Shown: piece by piece, positions 15,376 to 22,642 of the stretch
Layout: each line of letters begins with the position of its first letter
How positions within the stretch are numbered: position 1 is the first letter of the stretch
Assembly (NCBI RefSeq): GCF_008710155.1
Contig: NZ_VYPZ01000030.1
Location: 1 to 42,782 of the forward strand
Source of the DNA: Sphingobium limneticum
GTDB lineage: Bacteria; Pseudomonadota; Alphaproteobacteria; Sphingomonadales; Sphingomonadaceae
Reading direction: 5' to 3'
DNA: 42,782 nucleotides
The notes under the pieces: model-generated
Told to the model about the DNA's origin: nothing
Seen by the model: only the letters and a program-made list of their open reading frames with translations
Database searches by the model: none
Made by a program: the position numbers and the translations under genes

Positions 15376-16050
15376 TCAGCCAAGGTCGTTCGCAACCGTA
15401 AGGCCCTGGGCCTGCGCCGGTCGATGCGCGGTAAGCAATTCGATCGCGCCGGTGATGGTCAAGAGCCGAAACGTCTCGGCCACATGCCTGAAGCCGGCCG
15501 CCGCGATCAGGCCGGGGAGCACGCCGTCGGCGTTGGGTCGGGTATCATCGATGCCATCGAGTCGCTGCACGGTCAGGCGAAAGGCGAGCCGCATGAGACC
15601 GTGCTGGCGGCCATAATCTGCGATCACCAGGCGGCCACCCGGGCGCAGCATGGCGAACATGGCGCGCAGGGTTGCCGCCTTCTCCCTGACCGGCATCTGA
15701 TGCAGCACGAGACTCGATACGACAGCGTCGGCGGTGCCCGGGGCCACGTCCCTGGCAAATCCCTGACGCCAGTCGATATCGGCCTGCCGCGCAGCGGCCT
15801 TGTGCCGCGCGATGTCGAGCGCCTCGGCATCGGGATCGAGACCGATCACCTGCGTCCTGGGCTCGGCTTGCTTGAGCATCAGCGCGAAGCTGCCGGTGCC
15901 ACAGCCGACGTCGACGACCGTCTCACCGGCTTTGGGCGCCAGGGCGGCGAGCATGGCGGCACGCCACCGCTTCTCCCGCGTCCACAGGCGGATCGCGCGA
16001 TCATAGTCTTTCGTCGATCCGGTCCCGAGCGGCGGGGTGTAGGATTGCAT
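15376..16050 (-). CDS. Class I SAM-dependent methyltransferase
   Basis: A 224-residue Rossmann-fold methyltransferase. Motif I is VVDVGCGTGSFALML, motif II ends in VIGLDPDAEAL, and later come DAVVSSLVLHQMP and LRPGGRLVIADYGRQHG, as in the UbiE/COQ5-like group of small-molecule methyltransferases. GGGAG lies 6 bases before ATG 16050, which I therefore prefer to ATG 16056. Its place between the copper pump and copCD is common in sphingomonad copper clusters. The substrate is unknown: a metal or metalloid is possible, but the three conserved Cys of arsenite methylases are absent. Confidence 0.85.
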   Translation of the reverse strand: MQSYTPPLGTGSTKDYDRAIRLWTREKRWRAAMLAALAPKAGETVVDVGCGTGSFALMLKQAEPRTQVIGLDPDAEALDIARHKAAARQADIDWRQGFARDVAPGTADAVVSSLVLHQMPVREKAATLRAMFAMLRPGGRLVIADYGRQHGLMRLAFRLTVQRLDGIDDTRPNADGVLPGLIAAAGFRHVAETFRLLTITGAIELLTAHRPAQAQGLTVANDLG

Positions 16051-16086
16051 TGGCATCTCCCAACGCGAGGCGTCCGAAACGATAAG

Positions 16087-17031
16087 CTACATCGACATGG
16101 GCGGCGATAGTGTCCCCAGCCAGGCGACGAGCCCGAGAATGACGATCGCAAGCCCGCCTTCGACGACGAGGCTCGCGCGCAGCAGCGCCTGCGCCCGTGG
16201 CGCGTCCTCTTCCTCGATCGCCTGCGCAAGTGCCGGGGTCAGGCGATAACGGTTGAGCGCGGCCAGGCCCAGCATGCCGGCGAACAGCAGCAGCTTGGCG
16301 ATGAGCAGCAGGCCGTAGGTCGACTGCCCGAGCGAGGCGATGTTGCCCGGACCGACGAGGAACCAGCCGTTCACCGTCCCGGTCAGGATCAGCAGGGCGA
16401 CGATGATCGTGCCGACGAGGGAGAAGCCCCGCAACGCTTCCTCGGCGAGCGTGACCCGGTCCATGTCTTGAGCGGCGAGATCGTCGGTTGCGAGCCTGGG
16501 AAGTACCAGCGCGAGGAATGCGGCAAGCGCGCCGACCCAGGCGCCGGCGGCGAGCAGATGGATGAGATCGGCCCCCAGTTGCAGCCAGCCCGCCTCGCCT
16601 TCGCCAGCCGCGCCATGCCCACTCCAGGCGAGGGTCGCGAGTGCGACCGCGCCTGCCAGAGTGGAGGCGATGAAGGCAGGACGGGATTGCCGGCGATAGA
16701 AGGGGATGGAGAGCAGAAGAACGAGGAGCGCGACGAGGCGCGCCTTCAGCGCCGTTCCCATGGACGTGCCGTTGAACAGCTCTGCGACCATGGAAAGATC
16801 AGGCTGGGTGAGCGGCAGCCCGGTCATGGCCGCTGCCTGCAACGCGAACCCCAGCGCCGACAGCAGGAGGGCGAGACAGGCGAGACCGGCCACCATTGCT
16901 ACCATCGGCAGATGCCGCTGTACCATCCGGCCGCCGCCGGGCGCATAGAGCGCGAACAGCGGCAGGCCGAACAACAGGCCGAGATCGACGTAGAGCGCCC
17001 AGCGGACGGCGACGAGTGCCACGTCGTTCAT
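16087..17031 (-). CDS. copD: CopD, copper-resistance inner-membrane protein
   Basis: A 314-residue, eight-helix membrane protein of the CopD/PcoD family, thought to work with periplasmic CopC in copper uptake or handling. Visible segments include ALYVDLGLLFGLPLFALYAP at the N-terminus, WSGHGAAGEGEAGWLQLGAD with the conserved His and Gly, LIHLLAAGAWVGALAAFLAL with the family's HLLAAGxWVG motif, and VTLAEEALRGFSLVGTIIV. It starts 4 bases after copC ends and so forms a copC-copD operon. Since copC is broken in this sequence, translation of copD may depend on read-through or re-initiation. Confidence 0.9.
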   Translation of the reverse strand: MNDVALVAVRWALYVDLGLLFGLPLFALYAPGGGRMVQRHLPMVAMVAGLACLALLLSALGFALQAAAMTGLPLTQPDLSMVAELFNGTSMGTALKARLVALLVLLLSIPFYRRQSRPAFIASTLAGAVALATLAWSGHGAAGEGEAGWLQLGADLIHLLAAGAWVGALAAFLALVLPRLATDDLAAQDMDRVTLAEEALRGFSLVGTIIVALLILTGTVNGWFLVGPGNIASLGQSTYGLLLIAKLLLFAGMLGLAALNRYRLTPALAQAIEEEDAPRAQALLRASLVVEGGLAIVILGLVAWLGTLSPPMSM

Positions 17032-17035
17032 GGCG

Positions 17036-17412
17036 TCACTTGACGGTAAAGGCGAGATTGCCCTGGATGCGGTGCGTGTCGGTCGAGACGACGTGCCAGG
17101 CGACCTGATAGCTGCCCGCCATGAGCGGCTTGGCGAGCGTCAGCACGAGCGTCTTGTCGCCTTCGACGGACGTCTTGAAGCCGGTTACCGCCATGCGGTG
17201 GTTGGGCATGCCGGGCATGCCGTCATCACGATCTCGGCGCCCGACAGCTTCGGCATCAGACCTTCACTGAAGGTGAGCGTTATACGCGACGGCGCCGGGA
17301 CGCTGGCGTTGGCGGCGGGCGTCGAGGACACGAGCTTGGGATGGGCGTAGGCCGGAGCAGAAACACTCAGGCCGACGGCGGCGATGGCTGCGAGCGGCGA
17401 AAAGAAGCGCAT
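17036..17412 (-). pseudogene. copC: CopC periplasmic copper-binding protein, frameshifted
   Basis: The first 69 codons from ATG 17412 encode a signal peptide (MRFFSPLAAIAAVGLSVSAPAYA), the mature N-terminus HPKLVSSTPAANA with the Cu(II)-binding His1, and strands up to GAEIVMT. At 17219-17220 a single missing base shifts the frame. The correct continuation, MPGMPNHRMAVTG, VLTLAKPLMAGSYQVAWHVV and STDTHRIQGNLAFTV, follows in the next frame to the stop at 17036. With the base restored, the protein would be about 125 residues and complete. The shift lies in a GC-rich repeat (GGCATGCCGGGCATGC), where either replication slippage or a read error is likely. AGGAGA precedes the start. Confidence 0.85.
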
Positions 17413-17442
17413 TTGGACATTCTCCTGTCAGTGACATGAGAG

Positions 17443-17469
17443 AATACGCAGCCGCGACCTGCACCCCTC
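17443..17469 (-). promoter_or_regulatory. Putative ECF promoter of copC-copD
   Basis: On the minus strand GAGGGG (plus 17464-17469), 13 bases, then TGCGTATT (plus 17443-17450). Hexamer, octamer and 13-base spacing are the same as in the promoters before the anti-sigma gene and the multicopper oxidase gene. The -10 lies 31 bases before the copC start. Confidence 0.65.
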
Positions 17470-17493
17470 GCAATTTTCTTTTTGTTCCCGGAC

Positions 17494-17520
17494 AAGGGTT
17501 AGAAGACCACCCTGCGTATT
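17494..17520 (+). promoter_or_regulatory. Putative autoregulated ECF promoter of the CnrYXH-like operon
   Basis: AAGGGT (17494-17499), 13 bases, then TGCGTATT (17513-17520), 25 bases before the anti-sigma start at 17545. It is divergent from the copC promoter 25 bases away. It matches the shared pattern RAGGGK-N13-TGCGTATT. Confidence 0.6.
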
Positions 17521-17544
17521 GAGAAGAGAAGACGGAGAAACATC

Positions 17545-17814
17545 ATGGACCACCTCGACGACATGCTCAGCCGGTTGCGGGAAGCGCCGCTCGATCCCCG
17601 GCTTGCCGGGCTGGACAGCCGCGTCATGGCCGAGATCGCCCGGCTCCAGGCCATGCCGCGCCTGAGCGCCACGACCTTCGGTGTCGCAGCCGCGGTCGCG
17701 CTCTTCATCGGCATCGCCGGTTCCGCGGTGCCAGTGCGTTCGGCAGATGCTGCGGCATCGCCCTTCGACGCGCGGCTCGCGCTCGCTCCTTCGACGCTGC
17801 TGAGCGCGCAATGA
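17545..17814 (+). CDS. CnrY-like membrane anti-sigma factor
   Basis: An 89-residue protein with a cytoplasmic N-terminus (MDHLDDMLSRLREAPLDPRL, then a short helix AGLDSRVMAEIARL), one membrane span (about 44-62, TTFGVAAAVALFIGIAGSAV) and a short periplasmic tail. Size, topology and gene order match CnrY of Cupriavidus, whose N-terminal helices hold the sigma factor CnrH at the membrane until the sensor CnrX reports metal. Sequence resemblance is weak, as expected for this tiny class, so the call rests mainly on context: it overlaps the sensor gene by ATGA. GGAG lies before the start. Function inferred. Confidence 0.65.
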   Translation: MDHLDDMLSRLREAPLDPRLAGLDSRVMAEIARLQAMPRLSATTFGVAAAVALFIGIAGSAVPVRSADAAASPFDARLALAPSTLLSAQ

Positions 17815-18254
17815 TGCGCGATCGCCGCGGCCTTCTCCTTCTCGTGCTGCTGACGTTTGTTGCGGCAGTAGCGGGGGTCGTGATCGGCCGGCTCTATGTC
17901 GTGCCGGCGCCCCCTGTCGAGAATGAGCTGCACGACCTGCTCCATCGCGATCTCAAGCTGGATAGCGCGCAACATGCACGGCTCGAGGCTATCGAAGCCC
18001 GCTACGCCATCCGCCGACAGGCCCTGGAAGCGGAACTGCGCGCCGACAATGCATGGCTCGCGCAGGCCATCAGGTCGGAACATGGCTATGGGCCTCAGGT
18101 CTCCGCCGCCGTCGACCGGTCACACCAGGCGATGGGCGCGCTGCAGAAGGAAACGCTCGAGCATATCTTCGCGATGCGTGCGGTGCTCCGCCCCGACCAG
18201 ACGGTGAAGTTCGACGACGCCGTCGTGAAAGCGCTGACGGCCGAGAAAAAATGA
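17811..18254 (+). CDS. CnrX-like periplasmic heavy-metal sensor
   Basis: A 147-residue membrane-anchored periplasmic four-helix-hairpin protein. One N-terminal span (LLLLVLLTFVAAVAGVVIG) is followed by a helical domain with HDLLHRDLKL. It has H41, H45, E62, H118 and M122. As I recall, CnrX binds Ni/Co with H42, H46, E63, H119 and M123, the same set offset by one residue, so metal binding is likely. In this class metal binding releases the anti-sigma and the ECF sigma factor. It overlaps both neighbours by 4 bases (ATGA). The cognate metal is inferred to be copper from the genes around it, but nickel or cobalt is possible. Confidence 0.8.
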   Translation: MMRDRRGLLLLVLLTFVAAVAGVVIGRLYVVPAPPVENELHDLLHRDLKLDSAQHARLEAIEARYAIRRQALEAELRADNAWLAQAIRSEHGYGPQVSAAVDRSHQAMGALQKETLEHIFAMRAVLRPDQTVKFDDAVVKALTAEKK

Positions 18255-18817
18255 CGCTCCACCTCCCCGACTGCTCGGACGGGGAGCTTGCGGCTCTGGC
18301 GCTGGGGGGCCGGCAAGCGGCCTATGGCGAGCTGGTCCGCCGGCATCAGGGCTGGGTACACCGTCTCGTGCGCAGCCATGTCGGTAGCCCCGACGAGGCG
18401 CTCGACGTCACTCAGGCGAGCTTCGTGGCCGCCTTTTCCGCGCTCAGCCGCTATGATGGGACGCGGCCCTTCCCGGTCTGGATGTCGCGGATCGTCATCA
18501 ACAAATGCCACGACTGGCGCCGTCGCCGTGCGGTCCGCAATTTCTTTTCCTTCGCCCTCCCTCTGGGCGAAGCCGAACATATCGTCGACGACGCCCCCTC
18601 GGCCGACCGCGCCCTGGATGCCGAACAGCAACTCGCCGAGGCGATGACGGCGATCGCCGCCCTGCCCGCCTCGCTCAAGGACACGCTCATCCTGCGGACG
18701 ATCGACGAGAAATCGGAAGCCGAAACCGCCGAGATCCTCGGCATCTCCCAGAAGGCCGTCGAGACCCGCCTCTACCGCGCCCGGGCGCGCCTCGCGGAAA
18801 GTTTGAAGAAAGTTTGA
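18251..18817 (+). CDS. ECF RNA polymerase sigma factor (CnrH-like)
   Basis: A 188-residue ECF sigma factor. Region 2 is GELVRRHQGWVHRLVRSHVG, then DEALDVTQASFVAAFSALSR and FPVWMSRIVINKCHDWRRRR, and region 4 is LPASLKDTLILRTIDEKSEA, then TAEILGISQKAVETRLYRAR ending in SLKKV. Region 2.4 is basic, as is usual for -10 recognition. It completes a Y-X-H order identical to the cnrYXH operon of Cupriavidus. It is expected to direct RNA polymerase to its own promoter and to metal-defence genes. The stop codon overlaps the -35 of the next promoter (18816-18842), so this operon and the oxidase operon can be transcribed separately or together. Confidence 0.9.
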   Translation: MTLHLPDCSDGELAALALGGRQAAYGELVRRHQGWVHRLVRSHVGSPDEALDVTQASFVAAFSALSRYDGTRPFPVWMSRIVINKCHDWRRRRAVRNFFSFALPLGEAEHIVDDAPSADRALDAEQQLAEAMTAIAALPASLKDTLILRTIDEKSEAETAEILGISQKAVETRLYRARARLAESLKKV

Positions 18818-18842
18818 GGGGCAGGCGGGTGGGCTGCGTATT
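18816..18842 (+). promoter_or_regulatory. Putative ECF promoter of the multicopper oxidase operon
   Basis: GAGGGG (18816-18821), 13 bases, then TGCGTATT (18835-18842). It lies 42 bases before the oxidase start and overlaps the end of the sigma gene. It shares the same boxes and spacing as the copC and anti-sigma promoters. Confidence 0.65.
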
Positions 18843-18884
18843 TCCAATAGGTCCGCCCTCTTTCCGCAAGCTGAGACAAACCGA

Positions 18885-20837
18885 ATGATTTCTGCCCTCG
18901 ACCGCCGCCAGTTCCTTCGCGGCGCGGCCCTCGCCGGTGGTGGCGCCGCATTATCAGCCTGGCTGCCTGCCTGGGCGCAGACCATCTCGCCGGGGATGCG
19001 ACCGACGCTACCGACCGTGTCGGGCGAAGACATCACGCTGACCATCGCCCGGCAGTCGATGAGCATCGACGGGCGCCAGTTCCGCGCAATCGGTCTCAAC
19101 GGCACGGTCCCCGCCCCGCTGATCCGGCTGCGCGAAGGCCAGCGCGTGCGGCTCAACGTCGTCAATCAACTCGAGGAGGACAGCTCGATCCACTGGCACG
19201 GGCTGATCCTGCCGGCCAATATGGACGGCGTGCCGGGCGTGTCTTTTCCGGGCATCAAGCCGGGATCGAACTACCTCTACCAGTTCCCCGTCGTGCAAAG
19301 CGGCACCTACTGGTATCACAGCCATTCGGGCCTGCAGGAGCAGGAAGGCCATTACGGCCCGATCATCATCGACCCCGCCGGTGCCGATCCGGTCGCCTAT
19401 GACCGCGAGCATGTCATCGTGCTCGCCGATCACAGCGCACTCTCGCCGCAGGCGATCTTCCGGCGTCTCAAGGTCAACCCCGGCCATTTCAACTTCCAGC
19501 GCCAGACGCTGGCCGGGCTGCTCTCGGGCAAGGACCAGCCACTCAAGGACCGGCTCGACTGGGGCCAGATGCGGATGGACCCCGCCGACATCTCCGATGT
19601 CACCGGATCGACCTACACCTATCTCGTCAATGGCCATGGTCCGATGGACAACTGGACCGCGCTCTTCACCCCGGGCGAGCGGGTGCGGCTGCGCGTCATC
19701 AATGCGTCGGCGATGACCACCTTCAACGTCCGCGTACCCGGCCTGCCGCTCAGCATCGTCCAGGCCGACGGGCAGAATGTGGTGCCCGTCACCGTCGACG
19801 AGTTCCAGATCGGTGTCGCCGAGACCTACGACGTCGTTGTCAGCCCAGGCGAGGACAAGGCCTATACTCTTGTCGGCGAGGCCATCGACCGCTCGGGTAT
19901 GGCGCGTGCCACGCTCGCGCCGCGCGCCGGCATGGCTGGCGAGGTGCCTCCCTTACGCAAACGGCCGCTCGCCGACATGAAGGACATGGGCATGGACATG
20001 TCCTCGATGCCGGGCATGGAAGGCATGGACATGTCGGGCGGCGCTATGCGGGGCGTCGATCCGACGGCCGAGAAGAACGCGTCCGCGCGCCTCGCGACCG
20101 GCGCGGCGGCAGCGATGGCGACCATGGACAACAGCGCCATGGCGGGCATGGACCATTCGGGGATGGATCATTCCGCGATGAGCGGGATGGATCATGGATC
20201 GATGGCCGGCATGGACCACGGCGCGATGGGCGCCGATGGCCAGATGGCGGGCATGGATCATGGCGGGCACGCGATGGGTTCGATGAAGATGCGCGACTTC
20301 TCGAACGCGCCGCAGGTGAAGCGCGATCCGAGCGTCCAGACCATCTCGCCGATGCCCGTCGACCGCACCGGCGAGCCCGGCCAGGGCCTCACCGACGTCG
20401 GCCACAAGGTGCTCGTCTACAAGGATCTGATGGCGCTCGAGCGCAATCCAGACGTGCGCGCGCCGAGCCGCAGCATCGACATCCACCTCACCGGCAACAT
20501 GGAGCGGTTCATGTGGTCGTTCGACGGCGAGAAAATGTCGGACCATCACGAGCCGATCCCGTTCATCGAAGGCGAGCGGGTGCGCGTCAATCTCATCAAC
20601 GACACGATGATGGGGCATCCGATCCACATCCACGGCCATTTCTTCGAGCTGGTGACCGGGCATGGCGACCATGCGCCGCGCAAGCACACCGTCATCGTCC
20701 AGCCCGGCGGCAAGGTGAGCTGGGACTTCACCGCCGACGCGGTCGGGGACTGGGCCTTCCACTGCCATCTCCTCTACCACATGCATGCAGGGATGATGCG
20801 GGTCGTGAGCGTGCGTCCGAAGGGAGACGCGCAATGA
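18885..20837 (+). CDS. copA: Multicopper oxidase CopA/PcoA-type, periplasmic
   Basis: A 650-residue laccase-like oxidase. It has a twin-arginine signal (DRRQFLRGAALAGG), then cupredoxin domains with the copper motifs HWHG, YHSHSG, HPIHIHGH near 580 and the C-terminal HCHLLYHMHAGM. A Met/His-rich insert of about 120 residues (from DMGMDMSSMPGM, with repeats such as MDHSGMDHSAMSGMDH) is typical of copper-binding members. The enzyme oxidises Cu(I) to Cu(II) in the periplasm and binds copper. It overlaps copB by ATGA and has its own ECF promoter. This is the plasmid-type (Pseudomonas cop) CopA, not the ATPase of the same name. Confidence 0.95.
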   Translation: MISALDRRQFLRGAALAGGGAALSAWLPAWAQTISPGMRPTLPTVSGEDITLTIARQSMSIDGRQFRAIGLNGTVPAPLIRLREGQRVRLNVVNQLEEDSSIHWHGLILPANMDGVPGVSFPGIKPGSNYLYQFPVVQSGTYWYHSHSGLQEQEGHYGPIIIDPAGADPVAYDREHVIVLADHSALSPQAIFRRLKVNPGHFNFQRQTLAGLLSGKDQPLKDRLDWGQMRMDPADISDVTGSTYTYLVNGHGPMDNWTALFTPGERVRLRVINASAMTTFNVRVPGLPLSIVQADGQNVVPVTVDEFQIGVAETYDVVVSPGEDKAYTLVGEAIDRSGMARATLAPRAGMAGEVPPLRKRPLADMKDMGMDMSSMPGMEGMDMSGGAMRGVDPTAEKNASARLATGAAAAMATMDNSAMAGMDHSGMDHSAMSGMDHGSMAGMDHGAMGADGQMAGMDHGGHAMGSMKMRDFSNAPQVKRDPSVQTISPMPVDRTGEPGQGLTDVGHKVLVYKDLMALERNPDVRAPSRSIDIHLTGNMERFMWSFDGEKMSDHHEPIPFIEGERVRVNLINDTMMGHPIHIHGHFFELVTGHGDHAPRKHTVIVQPGGKVSWDFTADAVGDWAFHCHLLYHMHAGMMRVVSVRPKGDAQ

Positions 20838-22021
20838 CCCGCATCCTCACGCCGCTGGTGAGCGCGATCGCCCTTCTCGCCGCCGCACCCGCCTTTGCCC
20901 AGGATCATTCGATGCACGACATGCCCGGCATGGCGCCGCCGGGCGGGGCGCGGCCGGCGCAGGAGAAAAAGAAGGACAAGGCCGCCGCGCCGCGCCCCAA
21001 GCCCACTGCCAGGCCGCGCGCTCAGAAGCCAGCGCCGGACACCATGCCGGCAATGGACCATTCGCAGCACCAGACCACTCCCGCGGCGCAAGCAAATGCG
21101 GCCGGTCAGCCGCAATCCACGTCTCCCGCAATGCCGGAGATGCCGGGCATGGACCACTCCCAGCATCAGGACGGCGCGATGCCCGACATGCCCGGGGTGG
21201 ACCATGCGCAGCATGGCCAGACAGCGACGCCGGGAACGCCCGCCATGCCCGGCATGCAAATGACCGGCACCGCACTTCCGGCCGGCAATGCGCCCCCGCC
21301 GCCGCCCCCAGGCGACCACTTCGCCGATCGGGATTTTCCCGGCGGCGAGATGGCGCGCTCGCGCGACATCATGATGAAGGACAGCGGCGGCAACAATTTC
21401 GGGCAGGTGCTGCTCAACCTGTTCGAGTATCAGGCGCATAGCGGCCGCGATGGCTATCGCTGGGATGGCGAAGGCTTTTACGGCGGCGACATCAACCGCC
21501 TCTGGCTCAAGAGCGAGGGCGAAGGCGAGTTCGGCCGCGGCATCGACAGCGCCGAGGTGCAGGTGCTCTACAGCCGGGCCATCGACCCCTATTTCAATCT
21601 TCAGGGCGGTATCCGCCAGGACTTCGGCCGCGGGCCCGACCGCACCTACGCGACGATCGGCGTCGAGGGCCTGGCTCCTGGCATGTTCGAGGTCGAAGGC
21701 GCGCTGTTCCTCTCGACCAAGGGCGATGTTCTGGGCCGGGTCGAGGGCTATTACGACCAGCGCATCACCCAGCGCCTGATCTTGCAGCCGCGCGCCGAGG
21801 TCAATTTCGCCGCGCAGGATATTCCGGAGAACGACATCGGTTCGGGGCTGGTCAACATAGAGCTCGGCGCGCGCCTGCGCTACGAATTCAGCCGCCAGTT
21901 CGCACCTTACATCGGCGTTTCCTATCTGCGCAAAGCCGGAGACACGGCGCGGCTGTCGAGGCTTGCGGGCGAGGACGTCCATGCCACCAGCTTCGTCGCC
22001 GGCGTTCGCTTCTGGTTTTAG
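20834..22021 (+). CDS. copB: CopB outer-membrane copper-resistance protein
   Basis: A 395-residue protein. A signal peptide (MTRILTPLVSAIALLAAAPAFA) is followed by a Met/His-rich linker with repeated MDHSQH and DMPG-like units and a Pro-rich end, then a beta-barrel CopB domain from about 155 (FADRDFPGGEMARSRDIMMK; FEYQAHSGRDGYRWDGEGFY; LWLKSEGEGEFG), ending in the aromatic C-terminal strand (ATSFVAGVRFWF). The linker probably binds copper and the barrel sits in the outer membrane. ATG 20834 overlaps the oxidase stop. Longer than the second CopB (35236-36222) because of the linker. Confidence 0.93.
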   Translation: MTRILTPLVSAIALLAAAPAFAQDHSMHDMPGMAPPGGARPAQEKKKDKAAAPRPKPTARPRAQKPAPDTMPAMDHSQHQTTPAAQANAAGQPQSTSPAMPEMPGMDHSQHQDGAMPDMPGVDHAQHGQTATPGTPAMPGMQMTGTALPAGNAPPPPPPGDHFADRDFPGGEMARSRDIMMKDSGGNNFGQVLLNLFEYQAHSGRDGYRWDGEGFYGGDINRLWLKSEGEGEFGRGIDSAEVQVLYSRAIDPYFNLQGGIRQDFGRGPDRTYATIGVEGLAPGMFEVEGALFLSTKGDVLGRVEGYYDQRITQRLILQPRAEVNFAAQDIPENDIGSGLVNIELGARLRYEFSRQFAPYIGVSYLRKAGDTARLSRLAGEDVHATSFVAGVRFWF

Positions 22022-22110
22022 CATCAGGAGGCTGATGGTGGGGGCGAACAAGAGAGCGGGGCGTTACACTCATACCCAGGTCGGCCGGCGCCGAGCGAAG
22101 GAGATACGCC

Positions 22111-22584
22111 ATGGACCATTCGTCCCACATGAACACCCGGAAGATGGGTGCCTATTGGAGCCTTGCCGTTCAGACCGTCATCAGCGGCGTCATCATGTAT
22201 CTGGTGATGTTCGTCATGATCGACGGGCTCGACAGCTTCTACAACAACCTCAACATGCTCTACATGACGCTGATGATGGTCGCACCGATGGTGGTGCTGA
22301 TGATCCTCGCCATGCGACACATGTTCGTGTCGAAGGCCGCCAACATCGCGCTGATCGCCGCGTCGCTGGTCGCCTTCTTCGGCAGCTTTGCACTCATCCG
22401 CACCCAGACCACGATCGGCGACACGGCCTTTCTGCGCTCGATGATCCCGCATCATTCCGGGGCGATCCTGATGTGCCAGGAAGCAAAGCTCAGCGATCCG
22501 GAAGTCATCCGGCTTTGCGAAGCGATCAAGCGCTCGCAGCGGCAGGAAATCGACGAGATGAAGGCCATACTCGCGCGGCGCTGA
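22111..22584 (+). CDS. DUF305 family membrane protein
   Basis: A 157-residue protein. MDHSSHMNTRK begins a Met/His-rich N-terminus. Three hydrophobic segments follow (VISGVIMYLVMFVMI; LYMTLMMVAPMVVLMILAM; ANIALIAASLVAFFGSFALI). The DUF305 C-terminal signature is RSMIPHHSGAILMCQEAKLS, with HH and Cys that can bind metal, then a helix (RSQRQEIDEMKAIL). DUF305 proteins recur beside copAB in copper clusters. A strong AAGGAGA precedes the ATG. It follows copB after 89 bases without its own ECF motif, so it may be co-transcribed. Confidence 0.9.
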   Translation: MDHSSHMNTRKMGAYWSLAVQTVISGVIMYLVMFVMIDGLDSFYNNLNMLYMTLMMVAPMVVLMILAMRHMFVSKAANIALIAASLVAFFGSFALIRTQTTIGDTAFLRSMIPHHSGAILMCQEAKLSDPEVIRLCEAIKRSQRQEIDEMKAILARR

Positions 22585-22642
22585 GTGGCACGGTCGGGCT
22601 ACGCCCGGATACGTGCGCCCGGCCAGGTATGTGAGCCGGCCG

